A stretch of 64,000 nt of DNA from Gentiana macrophylla. Taxonomy: Eukaryota > Streptophyta > Magnoliopsida > Gentianales > Gentianaceae. Below the pieces are notes generated by a model. The model saw only the letters and a list, made by a program, of their open reading frames with translations, searched no databases and was not told where the DNA came from. Of this stretch, positions 45,260-56,247 are shown one piece after another; the stretch's first letter is position 1; each line of letters starts with the position of its first letter. A program made the position numbers and the translations under genes. Where the stretch lies: NCBI GenBank assembly GCA_026214975.1, contig CM047805.1, forward strand, positions 185,009,333 to 185,073,332, in the 5' to 3' direction.

Positions 45260-47500
45260 TGTGGAAAAACATCTTATCCTCCCTCCTACACGCCCTTACA
45301 ATTGTCCACAATCTTCTAGCCTCACCTCACCCCTCTCCCCTGCCCCAACTAATCCTCAATCAACTAAAAATTCCTGAACTTCCGTTAAGAAATCTTTAAA
45401 CCCTCCCAAAACATTTTTCCAAAAGAAAAAATAAATCACCCTGCCTCCCCCACCTCACCGACAACCCTAGGCTCACTTATTCTGAAACCCCGCCCTTTCA
45501 AATTAACCCCCGATCCCATCCATAAAAAACTACACACTTCAAACCTTTAAACTAAATACACTTAGTTTAGATTTTTTACCTGGGTTTACAAATTTTATTA
45601 AAATGAGCACTGTTGGAACTCTACATTGACAACGGATATGAAGATTTTTTTCCTCCTTGATTGAGTAACACTTGAAATGAATAACACTTGTATGTGGTTT
45701 ATATTGGAGTCTCCCTCGGCCTCATCCCGAATCCCTTCGATGTTTGGTCTCATAAATATCATAAATTACTCTATCCCAACACCCTTCCCCGCTTATCTTC
45801 ACCGATGATAAATAAGATCTCCATCTCCCATACACTTTCCCACTTATCTTCACTGATAAAAAATAAGATACTTACAATGCATTCTTTAGTGTTGAATATA
45901 TTCTGTAAATAAATGATGTGTTTTTTTTCAAGAATAAATATCACTGATATATCATATCTATATCTATATCTATGAATATGTGTGTGTACAATTTGAGCAT
46001 ACGATTATAAAAATATAGATTAATATAGAAATTGGTTACTCTAGGATGTGACATTTATTTGAATCTTAACATAAATAGATATTTAAATTAGATAGATAAT
46101 GTTGCTATCTATCCAAATTTATGTGTCATGAGAGCGATATTGCCATTTTCTTGGGTTATCACGCTTCAATTACTATTGTGCCACTCTTATATTTATCCAA
46201 ACTTAAACGAATATTAACTTAGATGGAATGTTGCTATATAAATACACATGAGCCACAGTCGCTATGCGATATAGTATTTTTTTTACCCATGAAACGAAAG
46301 CTTTTATTAACCAAAACAAATTTACAACAAAAACTAGCCGGAGCTAGACTGAAACGCAGCCTAATGCCGCTATGCGATATAGTTTAACGTATATGAAAAA
46401 TATGAAAGAATAAAATAGCAATATTTTTTAAATTTTTTTTTAGGGCTAAAATAGTAGTATCAATTTCTTCAAATTAAAGTAAAGCAAAATTAGTTTGGCT
46501 TCTTTCCAAAATGTTGAAATGGAAGCGCTTGGCCCACTGTCAAATCTCTAGCAATGCCACTTCTTACAACCATCTCCATTTAATCATTTCATCTTCCTTC
46601 TCATATCAAACTCAATGTACTCAACAAACTCATGCAATCTTACTTTTATATTTCAGTAGCAACCTTGCATGACAGAACATAAACAATGGCCTTATATAGT
46701 ATAAACCTGCACCAAATAATAGTTAGGAAAATGCGTGCAATAAGAATAAGATTAATCCCTTAAAAATATAACATGGTCCTAATCAAAGAAATAAAACAAA
46801 TGACACATGATCTTTAATCATAAAATTATGCAGGATCATAAAATTATGCAGTTGAGCAGAATCATCAATTTATCTAAACATCTCTCGAAATTTAGAAAAA
46901 AAAAAAAAAAAAAAATCTCTGCAAACAAACAATCAAAAATAATCAGTTGAAACAACAGAATGAGTACCCCTAAGCTTGAATTTACTATTAGTCATGGAAG
47001 AATTTGAGCTTTGCTTTCTTGCTGATGCTGCCTTGCGCGTCTCTTCAGTTGCATCCCATCTAGATGAGGCGGTGATCTATTCCTATTTCCTACGGGCATT
47101 TCATGGAGAATCGAATGATTATAATTTATAAAGGAAAACTGGGAGAAGCTCCCATAGAAATGGTTCAGATAAACAGCAAAAACGTCACGCAAAATGGTTC
47201 AGAAAAAGAAAACAACAAATACATTACGATAACACAAACCGCACCTTTAGCCCACTTCATTAGGTAAATGAAAATGCATGCAACCCTCAAAAGATGTGAA
47301 TCAACCTTACTTGAAAAACTTTCAAAATGTTATAATAGCAAAAGAAATGAAGATCAAAGATAAAGGATGAAAATTGACTTACCATCAATTGTCAGAATGA
47401 AGCAATGAAAATGGTGAAATGGAAATATTCACTCATTCATGTCTCCTGAGAAAACAACATCAATCTTGCTTACAAATATATTGATAAAGAATTCGAAGGC
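45260..47500. other. Gene-poor AT-rich DNA
   Basis: No supported gene. A minus-strand frame ending at 46992 (MPVGNRNRSPPHLDG, then MQLKRRARQHQQ) has protein-like composition and could be a fragment. 46590-46700 shares phrases with 33980-34050 (CTTCTC.TATCAAA.TCA), hinting at a common repeat. Confidence 0.3.
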
Positions 47501-47522
47501 TGAATTCTTCCCATGAAGGCAC

Positions 47523-47871
47523 GGTAAATTAGGATTTTAGTCCTCTAACTTGGCCTATTTTGGATTTTAGTCCTGCTCCTGCTCCGGTGAGGAAAATGGT
47601 CCTCTAAGTTTGCTTTTTTTTTTTTTTTTGGATTTTAATCCTATCCGCCGGAAATAGCTGATTGGGCACCGGAATCTTTAAAAAACGCTTACGTGGCAGC
47701 CTAGTTAGAGGACTATTTTTAAAAATTCCGGTGCCCAATCAGCTATTTCCGGCGGATAGGACTAAAATCCCAAAAAAAAGCAAACTTAGAGGACCATTTT
47801 CCTCACCGGAACAGGAGCAGGACTAAAATCCAAAATAGGTCAAGTTAGAAGACTAAAATCCTAATTTTGCC
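47523..47871. mobile_element. Mutator-type foldback MITE, 11-bp target duplication
   Basis: Flanked by CATGAAGGCAC at 47512-47522 and 47872-47882. Arms of about 160 bp are near-perfect reverse complements: GGTAAATTAGGATTTTAGTC versus GGCAAAATTAGGATTTTAGTC, then CTATTTTGGATTTTAGTCCT, CCGGTGAGGAAAATGGTCCT and GCCGGAAATAGCTGATTGGG in both. It is non-coding and would form a long hairpin if transcribed. Confidence 0.9.
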
Positions 47872-47889
47872 CATGAAGGCACTGTCAGG

Positions 47890-49170
47890 GCATATCCACT
47901 TAATGGCAACAAAATATGTGCTAGGAAAATATCTAATCAGAAAAAAACCATTGAGAGCTAAAAGTTTACCTTTATGGATTTACTCCGAAAGCCATCACAT
48001 GTTGCAGGAAATTAACCACGCCTGAACTACCTGTATAAATTAGCACAAAGAAGATACGGTTTGTTTGGATTTGAAATTGAATTGCATATCCGTGCAAAAA
48101 TCAACACTCGTGTGCACACACAAAGATACGGTTTGTTTGGGTTTGAAACTGATTTGCTAGATTTTGGGTAGAATTATCCCTTTTCATGTCCTTTTCCAGA
48201 TCATTTCCGGATTATCCTTTCCGCTTCCGATCCAAACACGGGTCGTTCAATGCATAATCATATCCCTGACTCTGAATTAATTCGACGAACCGTCATCAAC
48301 CAGAAGATCCTAAGAATAAACGTGATGGATGTTATACATCGCTTGAACCGCAGACAAAAGGAAAATGGGTTAAAATTTGATTTCTTACGCCATATATAAC
48401 ACCGAAAAGATGCCAGCAATATATCAATAATGATATGTGGTTTATAGAAAATCTATCTGCTAGCAAATCAATATCTCTATTACCCGATGGCTTATTCGCT
48501 TCTGATTCAAACGTTGACGTCGTTTGATCTTCAATCTCCGACTCTGACCTGCATCTATTTAACTGCACACAAAAAGAAAATTGATTAAAATTTGTTTTTA
48601 TACAAAATAAATAAACATTTGTATTGCCTGCTGCAATAGGCTTTTGACGTTGAAAGACAAACATCATAGGAGAAAATGAAGGCGGCAGAATGGGGCTGAG
48701 GGGACTGGAGAGGGAGAATGGGTAGAGAAATAACCGATATAATAATATGAAATCAAAATCTTTTAAGAAAATCAAAATCTATTGTAACGGAAAGCAATTT
48801 AGGCGAGATTTGAGGATCCAAAAGATTCTAACCAAAAAGATCATAATTGGAGATCACAAGGAAATAATGATAGCAACAACAATAGAGCTAACCATATTAA
48901 TCGGGATTTTCAAATGTCTATATTTTTTTTTTTGAAATGTAGCGGGTATATTATATATATTATATATATATATATAGGTTGAGTTGGGTTGAAATATGTT
49001 TTTTATGGTACAACTCATACTCAACCCATGAAATGCGGGTTAAAATATATTAAAACCATAATCAATCCAAATCTATTTTCAACCAGCAATGCGAGTTGAG
49101 TTAGCTTAAAGTAGGTCAGATTGGGTCGGGTTGTGATTTTTTGTTCACCCCTAGTGCCAGCGGAGATAAT
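47890..49170. other. No confirmed gene; possible minus-strand transcript pieces
   Basis: Minus-strand open frame 48332-48775 includes CRSESEIEDQTTSTFESEAN, then a donor-like GGTAATAG, and starts after a C/T-rich leader near 48700. This could be an exon of a decayed gene. (TA)n lies near 48948-48978. Confidence 0.25.
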
Positions 49171-49375
49171 TTTAATGTAATAAAGAAATAGGCCCAATTT
49201 TAAATTAGTACCACCAAGCCCTAAAAAAAATAAAAATAAAAATAAATAAATAAGGAAATATATGTTCACACAGCTATTTTTCTTATTGCACAACAATTAC
49301 TTTTCAATTTTGCCCTTAATTTATTTTTTCACACGCGTCTACATTCTGACCGGAGTTCGGCCAGAATGTGAAACA

Positions 49376-49671
49376 TTATACCTATCCAAATATGGTCAGA
49401 ACAATTTAGTTTATTCTGACCCGAACGTGGTCAGGAAAACATTACATGTTTGGCCTCCAAAATGGTCCGATACGTTTTCGAAATTTTTATAGCGATGTTG
49501 TTATATTCTAACTTGAAATAGGGTTATACCTACTCAAATGTTGTCAGAATAATTTAGCTTATTCTGACCCGAACGTGGTCAGGAAAACATTAAATGTTCG
49601 GCCTCTAAAATGGTTTGATACGTTTTCGAAATTTTCATAGCACCGTGGTCATATTCTGACTTAAAATAGGA
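49376..49671. repeat. 148-bp tandem duplication with partial third unit
   Basis: Units at 49376-49523 and 49524-49671 share TTATTCTGACCCGAACGTGG, TCAGGAAAACATTA and TGATACGTTTTCGAAATTTT-like blocks. A diverged partial unit follows to about 49800. Non-coding. Confidence 0.8.
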
Positions 49672-50305
49672 GCGGATAACATTATTTTTCGGCCTGTAAA
49701 ATGGTCCGTATTGTTTCTCAAGCGTATATAATTATACTGTCTCTTTATTCAGACCAAAAATTGGTCTGGAAAACATATTGTTCTAGGCTTGTAACATAGT
49801 CTGAATAATATACAATTCCGGACTCATTTAGGGCCAAAATGATATGTTTGTTAAATGTCAAAACGAAATCCACCATCGTCATTGAAATGTGTAAAACATG
49901 TTTTGTGTGAAAAGACAGTCCCATAAATAAAATAGTACCACCACTACGCTACCTCTCCCTTCCAAGTCCCTAAATACTTGAAAAATAAAGTGTACCATTC
50001 ATCAGAGTAATGTATAGGTATGAAAATACTCTACCTACTAAGCTATCTTAAAAATGGATCTCCCCAAATAAGTTACGTGTATTAAGACTTTTTTTTGGGT
50101 AGTTCAAAACATAAATTCATTAAATAGAAATTGCGTGTGAATTATGTTGAACCTGCAAACTAAATCGAACTCTTCCAAACAAAGGAAGAAGTACTAGGTA
50201 GGCCATTTATTGGAGTCAACCAGCCAAAAACTTGGTGCCATTATGAGGCATTTAACAACCAAGGGACAAGGAACGTCCCTACTTAATCACATTACAAATA
50301 TCAGA

Positions 50306-51446
50306 TCAACAAATGAACATGCATAATTGAAAGACATAGCTGTAATATATGAGTTTCCTTTTATGATTATGATTATCCTCTAAAAGAGCCACCGGTGGTA
50401 ATGAGCACAAGTTATAATGCGAATTACTTATACTTATCCTTATCCATGAATCCTTCATCAACCACAAATCAAAGATAGCATTTGGCTTATTGAAATAATT
50501 AGAATAAACACCCCGTATATATATAAGTAGGCAACCATTCAACACACCCAAACTAGAACGGTGAAATTCCTCACCCTCTTCGGGTAATGCATGGCAAAAT
50601 CTTGTGTTTATCCGTTCTAAGATCAAATGCTAGAATGGAATCTTTCCATATCATCCTAGGATCATCAATAGAAGCTCGATGTTTGTTCCTCAACATCCAA
50701 TGTAAAGCATAATTAACTAAGACTCCGTCCATATTCCATACCGGACAACAGATGGAGTAATTGGGATGATCTAGATTCATTCTTTTTGTTCTCAACATAT
50801 TTGATCTTAGACTGTAAACTTCAAATTCATACGGAGAATTTTGGTGCATTAATTGCTTGCTATCATAATAACCTTGTAGTCATCATGAACATCATCATAT
50901 CCGAATCCATAACAAGCTATTCTTCTCCTCTCCTTCTGATAACGATGAAGATGATGATCGGTGAGGACCAACGGCCTTTTGGGCAAAACCCAACGTGACT
51001 TTGTCATGGATTGCATAAAGTTATGTCACATTCACCATATACATTACCATACTTACGCTTATGACTGAGAATTTGACAAAGTAAACCATTGCAAGAGCGA
51101 GCCTGCCATCATCATCGAATCCATCTCCGGGCTTTCAAAAGGGTTGTGGAGCCGTTGAATTTCGTAGCTTAATTTCGAGTTATCATCCCCGGTAATCGAA
51201 AATTCAGCCATGTGTATGTGATGGAAGAACTCTTTTTCTGTCTTGTCATAGACATATTCATAAACTAGTATGTTTGGGTTTTTTTCTATGCTAGGCTGTT
51301 GATTCAGCTCATCAGCTGATTCACTTGTAACTTGACGAATTCTGAAAGTTCCATGTTTTCGATAGGCTCTTAAATCGAAGAAGGGATTTTGTTGGCAACC
51401 TTGCGAGGACTAGAAGTAGATCCCGAGGCAAACTAGAATTCCACAT
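50306..51446 (-). pseudogene. Older, decayed F-box/FBA copy
   Basis: The minus-strand ATG at 51446 opens MWNSSLPRDLLLVLARLPTK followed by SLLRFKSLSKTW, a clear F-box. A stop soon follows. Fragments continue in shifting frames: EIQRLHNPFES near 51150, EFEVYSLRSN and ILAFDLRTDKHKILP near 50600-50830, NAIFDLWLMKDSWIRISI and PPVALLEDNHNHKRKLIYY near 50370-50490. Order and motifs match the genes at 27645 and 56248, but divergence is far greater. Confidence 0.88.
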
Positions 51447-51815
51447 CGATGGATGGAAATCCTTCAAAGGGGAAAATCTCTTCTTCTCAACTACGCAGAT
51501 ATATTAAGATTATAAAAGAGCGCATACATACGAGAACCTGATGTAGAAGATCTACAATAAAAGGGTAAAACGACGAGCTAATCCAAGGTCAAACAAAATA
51601 TCATTCTCAAAGAGAATATGATTCAATATCAAGATTACATTCTAATCCTTCAACTTAGAAAGCCTAGCCTATTTATAGGCTACAAAGCCCATTTAGGTTA
51701 ACACAAAAACCCATATAGCTATTACTAATTAAAACATAAATAAAGACTATTATTTAATAAAGATATGCTACATCATCTCCATCCCAGCACTCAAAGAGCT
51801 CATCCACGAGCGAGT

Positions 51816-53090
51816 CTATGGATGATGGCAAATCCAGCACATAGAAGCTCCCAAGGGCGCTATTGAATCTTTTGGTGGATCAAGCCCGTTCACCACCTTA
51901 TGGAACAATTTCAAGGTCTCCGTAAATTGACCATTCATGCACCAAAAGCTCAAGCATGAAGAGATTGTAACAATGCTTAGCTTAGCTATGATGGTATTGT
52001 AGTTGTCTATGTCATTCCAACCCTCCCATTGAACAACTCGTCCACGAGTTAAATTGGGACCGGTAGCCGTTTGAAGATTGCACCAGGGAACAAATATGTC
52101 AATGTATAACCGGGCCAGCCAACCCATCTTGTTCGAATGGTGCCTCAATTTGGACTCCACCACTTTTAGATAATAAACAACATATATATTCACTTTGGAG
52201 TGAATATCCATAAGTGTAGCTAACTGAAGTCCCTTGGTAACATCAAGAGTAACAGGTGACAAACGAAGCTTCAATAATGATAGGACAAAATGGGATATTG
52301 CTTCCACCCAATTTACACCTATTATAGGATCAATTTCCGTAAGCTTCTTTAAACCAACCATCCATTGTTTTATGTTACCATCCCACAAAGTAATGTTAAA
52401 TAAATGTAGCTCATGCTTTAAAGGAGGATTCACTAAAGAAATTTTGAAAAATCCGAATAGAATACCGTATAATTCTCCTTCAATCCATGAATTCCGAAAA
52501 TCAAGAAATCGTAAGGGCAAACCGACATCAATAAGGCCTGATAATTTATAGGGGAGACTCACATTCCATTCTTGCTTCGTACCATCATCTCTCACGTCAA
52601 CTTTACTCCAATACCCAGCCATGAGTTTATCATTTGCAACAAGCAAGTCACCAACTTCCCCAAAATGATATTCTAGCATCCTAATATTTGACTCAACATA
52701 TGCATCCCAACAAGCATGAAAAGAACCCAAGCTTTTGTGCCTAGATTTCTTACAATCAGCTAAGGGCCTTTCTTCAACATCATCTTCTACTTGAAACTCA
52801 TTAATATATAAAATGTTATTATTGGGAAGGAGGTGACTCCCAAATTTCAGAGAGATGAGGCCTCCACCTGGATCGAACAAAAGCAAGGTAGTCCCAATAC
52901 CTGTATGTCTAGAAACCATACTCTCACCAAGATTCAACCATGTTATCTCTTCCCAATTAATCACATTTGACCGCTCTATGGTTGACAAAGCCTCGCCATT
53001 CATGAATTTATATTGAGATGCAACACCTCCAAGATCGAAATTCACCACTTGTATCTCACCAACAGGGAAATCAACATTGTTAGGCTCCAA
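51816..53090 (-). CDS. Unidentified ORF (about 424 codons) filling the LTR element
   Basis: An unbroken minus-strand frame between the LTRs; the codon at 53090 is TTG. The first in-frame ATG is at 53003 (FMNGEAL), leaving about 395 residues. No recognised domain, signal peptide or zinc knuckle. Segments include RMLEYHFGEVGDLLVAND, WDGNIKQWMVGLKKLTE and CMNGQFTETLKLFHKVVNG. A one-frame change just past the stop would extend it to SLVDELFECWDGDDVA, overlapping the purine tract, so the original protein probably reached the 3' LTR. Survival of so long a frame with LTRs about 3 percent diverged suggests past selection. It is not an obvious gag or pol. Confidence 0.6.
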   Translation of the reverse strand: MEPNNVDFPVGEIQVVNFDLGGVASQYKFMNGEALSTIERSNVINWEEITWLNLGESMVSRHTGIGTTLLLFDPGGGLISLKFGSHLLPNNNILYINEFQVEDDVEERPLADCKKSRHKSLGSFHACWDAYVESNIRMLEYHFGEVGDLLVANDKLMAGYWSKVDVRDDGTKQEWNVSLPYKLSGLIDVGLPLRFLDFRNSWIEGELYGILFGFFKISLVNPPLKHELHLFNITLWDGNIKQWMVGLKKLTEIDPIIGVNWVEAISHFVLSLLKLRLSPVTLDVTKGLQLATLMDIHSKVNIYVVYYLKVVESKLRHHSNKMGWLARLYIDIFVPWCNLQTATGPNLTRGRVVQWEGWNDIDNYNTIIAKLSIVTISSCLSFWCMNGQFTETLKLFHKVVNGLDPPKDSIAPLGASMCWICHHP

Positions 53091-53209
53091 ACGAATTTGT
53101 CTTTGAGACTGTATCTTCCCGACTCATTTTGGCTGTCATACTGCGAGGGGAAAACCCTAGCTGTGATTCCAAATGATGTAGAAGATCTACAATAAAAGGG
53201 TAAAACGAC

Positions 53210-55025
53210 CTTTATCCCCGGTCGAGGACTGCTGAAAATATCATTGTCGCACAGGAGATTGTCCATTTTTTGAGATCGCGGAAGGGTAAGAAAGGTTATA
53301 TGATTGTCAAAGTGGACCTCGAAAAAGCCTATGACCATGTCGAATGGCCCATTCTTCGTCAAATCTTGGAAGCAATTGGGTTTTCTCATACGATGGTAGA
53401 ACTTGTAATGCATTGTCAAAAAACCGCCACCTTATCGGTAATTTGGAATGGTGAGTGCTTGGAAGACTTCAAACCTAAGCGGGGATTGAGGCAAGGGGAT
53501 CCTATTGCACCCTATTTATTTGTTCTGGTGATGGAAATTTTGAGTAAAAAGATTCAACAAGCTGTTGACAATGGGCTATGAAACCGATCAAAATCTCTTC
53601 CTCCGGCCCCTGTTGTCCCACTTATTTTTTTGCGATGACCTCTTCACTGCTCGGGAGGCAAGTGAGGTACAAGCTCTGGTCATGGATTCGTGCTTCAAGA
53701 CTCGCAGATCTCGGGTATGAAAATTAATATTCAGAAATCAAAATTTCAAACCTCCCCGAATGTTAAGCCGGCAGTTAAGCAGAATATCAGCCAGGCCCTT
53801 GAAATGCAGCATACACTTGTCCTAGGCCGTTATCTCGGAGTGCCACTTATTCAGGGTCGCTTAAAGCTTGCCACATTCAGTTTTCTGGTAGATAAACTCA
53901 AGCGTAAATTGTCGACGTGGAAAATGAATTCTTTATCACGTGCGGGGAGAGCTATTTTGATTCAGACTTCTTTGTCATCCCAATCCTTTTATTTCATGCA
54001 GACCATAAGGATTTCGATTGGGATCATTGTGCAACTTGAACGTATCTGTAGGGACTTCTATTGGGGCTCGGAAGAAGGCAAGAGCAAGATGCATCTTATT
54101 TCTTGGGACAAGCTCTGTCTTCCCAAAGCAGCTGGTGGTTTGGGGTTCCGTCGCTTAACAGAAATGAATTATGCTTTTCTTGCTAAACTGGCCTGGGAAT
54201 TTATTAGTAATAAGGGCGCTCTTTGGGTAGAAGTCCTTCGTGCAAAGTATGGGGATATTTTTTTGCCATGTAAACAAGGAGCTTCCATCACTTGGAGAAG
54301 CATTCAATTGGCAGCTCACTTAATTAATGCAGGCCTTGACGAGTCCCATTCTGTCCCCCATTGGAAAGATCACCCTAAAGGGATGTATACGGTGAGCTCT
54401 GGCTATCATTTACAGCTTGAAGAGACCATCGTTGGCAAGGAGGAGAAAATATGGGAAGACATCTGGCGACTCAAAGGCCCAAATCGTGGCAACCACTTTA
54501 TATGGAACTTGTGTCACAATGCCTTACCAGTTAATGAGCTTCTTTACTATCGGCACGTGGCTAATTCTAGCATGTGTAATCTATGCGGAGAAGCGGAAGA
54601 ATCAGCTTTACATGCGATACGAGACTGCCCATGGCCAAGAGCTATTTGGAGAAAGTTCAATGATGAATCGACCAACATGGATTTCTTTCAATCGAATGAG
54701 CTAAGGACTGGATACGATTCGCATCTATACTCTTCTCGCAGATCTTTGAAATGGCGCTATGCGCGTGGAGAGAGATCGTGAGTGGTATTTGGAGATGGAG
54801 GAATTTGATCTCCTTCGGGGAACAACAAAATCGTCCACCCCCTCATGTCTTCATTGACCAAATGGTGGAACGAGCAAAAAATCTGAGATTGGCTTGGAAT
54901 ATATTCTGATGTAGTCTTTCAATTTTCCTACAAGTCTGTTGTTTTTCGTGCTTATGCAGTTTGGAACATCTTGTACATGTTGACTTTTGTTGAGAAATAA
55001 ATATTAAAGATCGTTGTTAAAAATA
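53210..55025 (+). mobile_element. 5'-truncated LINE (non-LTR retrotransposon), 16-bp target duplication
   Basis: Inserted in the LTR at AAAAGGGTAAAACGAC (53194-53209, repeated at 55026-55041), with an A-rich 3' tail. Frame 53270-53581 is the middle of a LINE reverse transcriptase (VDLEKAYDHVEW; GLRQGDPIAPYLFVL). The FADD box appears as FFCDD near 53630 after a frame change. 53690-54781 covers the rest, with the zf-RVT domain (HFIWNLCHNALPVNELL, CNLCGEAEESALHAI), closing with ERAKNLRLAW near 54870. It lacks ORF1 and endonuclease, so it is dead on arrival. Confidence 0.92.
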
Positions 55026-55246
55026 AAAAGGGTAAAACGACGAGCTAATCCAAGCTCAAACAAAATATCATTCTCACAGAGAATATGATTCAATATCAAG
55101 ATTACATTCTAATCCTTCAACTTAGAAAGTCTAGCCTATTTATAGGCTACAAAGCCATTTAGGTTAACACAAAAGTACATATAGCTATTACTAATTAAAA
55201 CATAAATAAAGACTATTATTTAATAAAGATATGTTACATCAGAACC

Positions 55247-56180
55247 TTTGCCGATTTTCTTGTACTACTGCTCCGTCTCAAAATATAAGCACGTTTAGTT
55301 TTTTGAATTTGTCTCAAAATATAGATCCATATATAAAAGATAGGATTGTGACCGAGGAGGAATGAGGGGAATGAGTGATTTCAAATTTCATTTGCAGTGT
55401 TTAGATTAAATAAAGGAAATGATATGAAATATTAAAGTCCTTTTATTTTTTTAAATAATTACATTGTATTATTTTCATTGGTTTCCAAACAATAGACATA
55501 TTCCCTTCCATCCCATTTCTTTTCTTTTCTTTTTGTTTCCTTCAAACCAAAAAAACCTAAACGAACTTATATTTAAAGATAGTATATATGGAAAATGATT
55601 AATGCATACATTGAAATTATCAATGCATCGAAAGGGCAAAATGTATGACCATGTTTTATTTCTACTTCCGTTTTAAAATCTAAGTCATTTTTTATTTGTC
55701 GTATAATATAAGTCATTCTATATTACCAAAAAAACATTTATTATTCATTTTTCTATCTTACCCCTAATTTATAATGAATCCAATAACTTTTTATTATTTA
55801 ATAATTATTACATTAATGATAGTCAAATGATATTTTAGACATTAAATTATTAATTAATGACATTCAACCAATTTCTTGATTTGTGTGAAAACTTTTACGA
55901 TAACTTATATTTTGATACAAAAATATTAATTCTTTTTATTCTTTTTTAAGATGGGGAGTGAAATATCAAAAAAATGATTTAGACACATTCGTTTATCCCC
56001 ACCCCATTCCCCGACCATGTAACCATGTAATATGTGGTCCAGCTTTTTCTATTTTGTTTTTTAAACAATCAAGGTGAGGTCTAAAGTGTTTGTCTGAGCC
56101 CTGGTGCCAGCCTCACCCGCCCTATGGTCAGGAGAACTTTTCGGTAATTTGTGTGCATTTTGCCTCCGTCTGTCTGTCAA
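55247..56180. other. Spacer with partial Stowaway-like ends
   Basis: CTGCTCCGTCTCAAAATATA near 55268 and CTACTTCCGTTTTAAAATCT near 55662 resemble Stowaway MITE termini. Only the second has a weak partner (TAACTTATATTTTGATAC near 55898). No gene. Confidence 0.35.
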
Positions 56181-56247
56181 GTGCAGAAGTTAAGAAATTT
56201 CCACTGAGTTTCCCGATTAAAAGAACAAAGCCCCAAGTATTCTATCA

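Larger units (their letters stand above)
51539..55241 (-). mobile_element. Short LTR retrotransposon with one non-pol ORF, split by a LINE
   Basis: Flanked by GAACC at 51534-51538 and 55242-55246. LTRs: 51539-51775 (237 bp), and 53174-53209 joined to 55042-55241 (236 bp once the LINE is removed), about 97 percent alike by eye. A TATA (CCTATAAATAGGC on the minus strand) sits in each LTR. Minus orientation: a weak primer site TGGAATCACAGC (related to TGGTATCAGAGC) follows the 5' LTR, and a purine-rich GGGATGGAGA precedes the 3' LTR. The element is about 1.87 kb without the LINE. No gag zinc knuckle, protease, integrase or RT is present. Confidence 0.85.

Noticed and set aside
51816..52000. PPR-like reading of the LTR-element ORF end (MNGQFTETLKLF)
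   Set aside because: Only one loose motif-length match; PPR proteins need tandem 35-residue repeats, which are absent.
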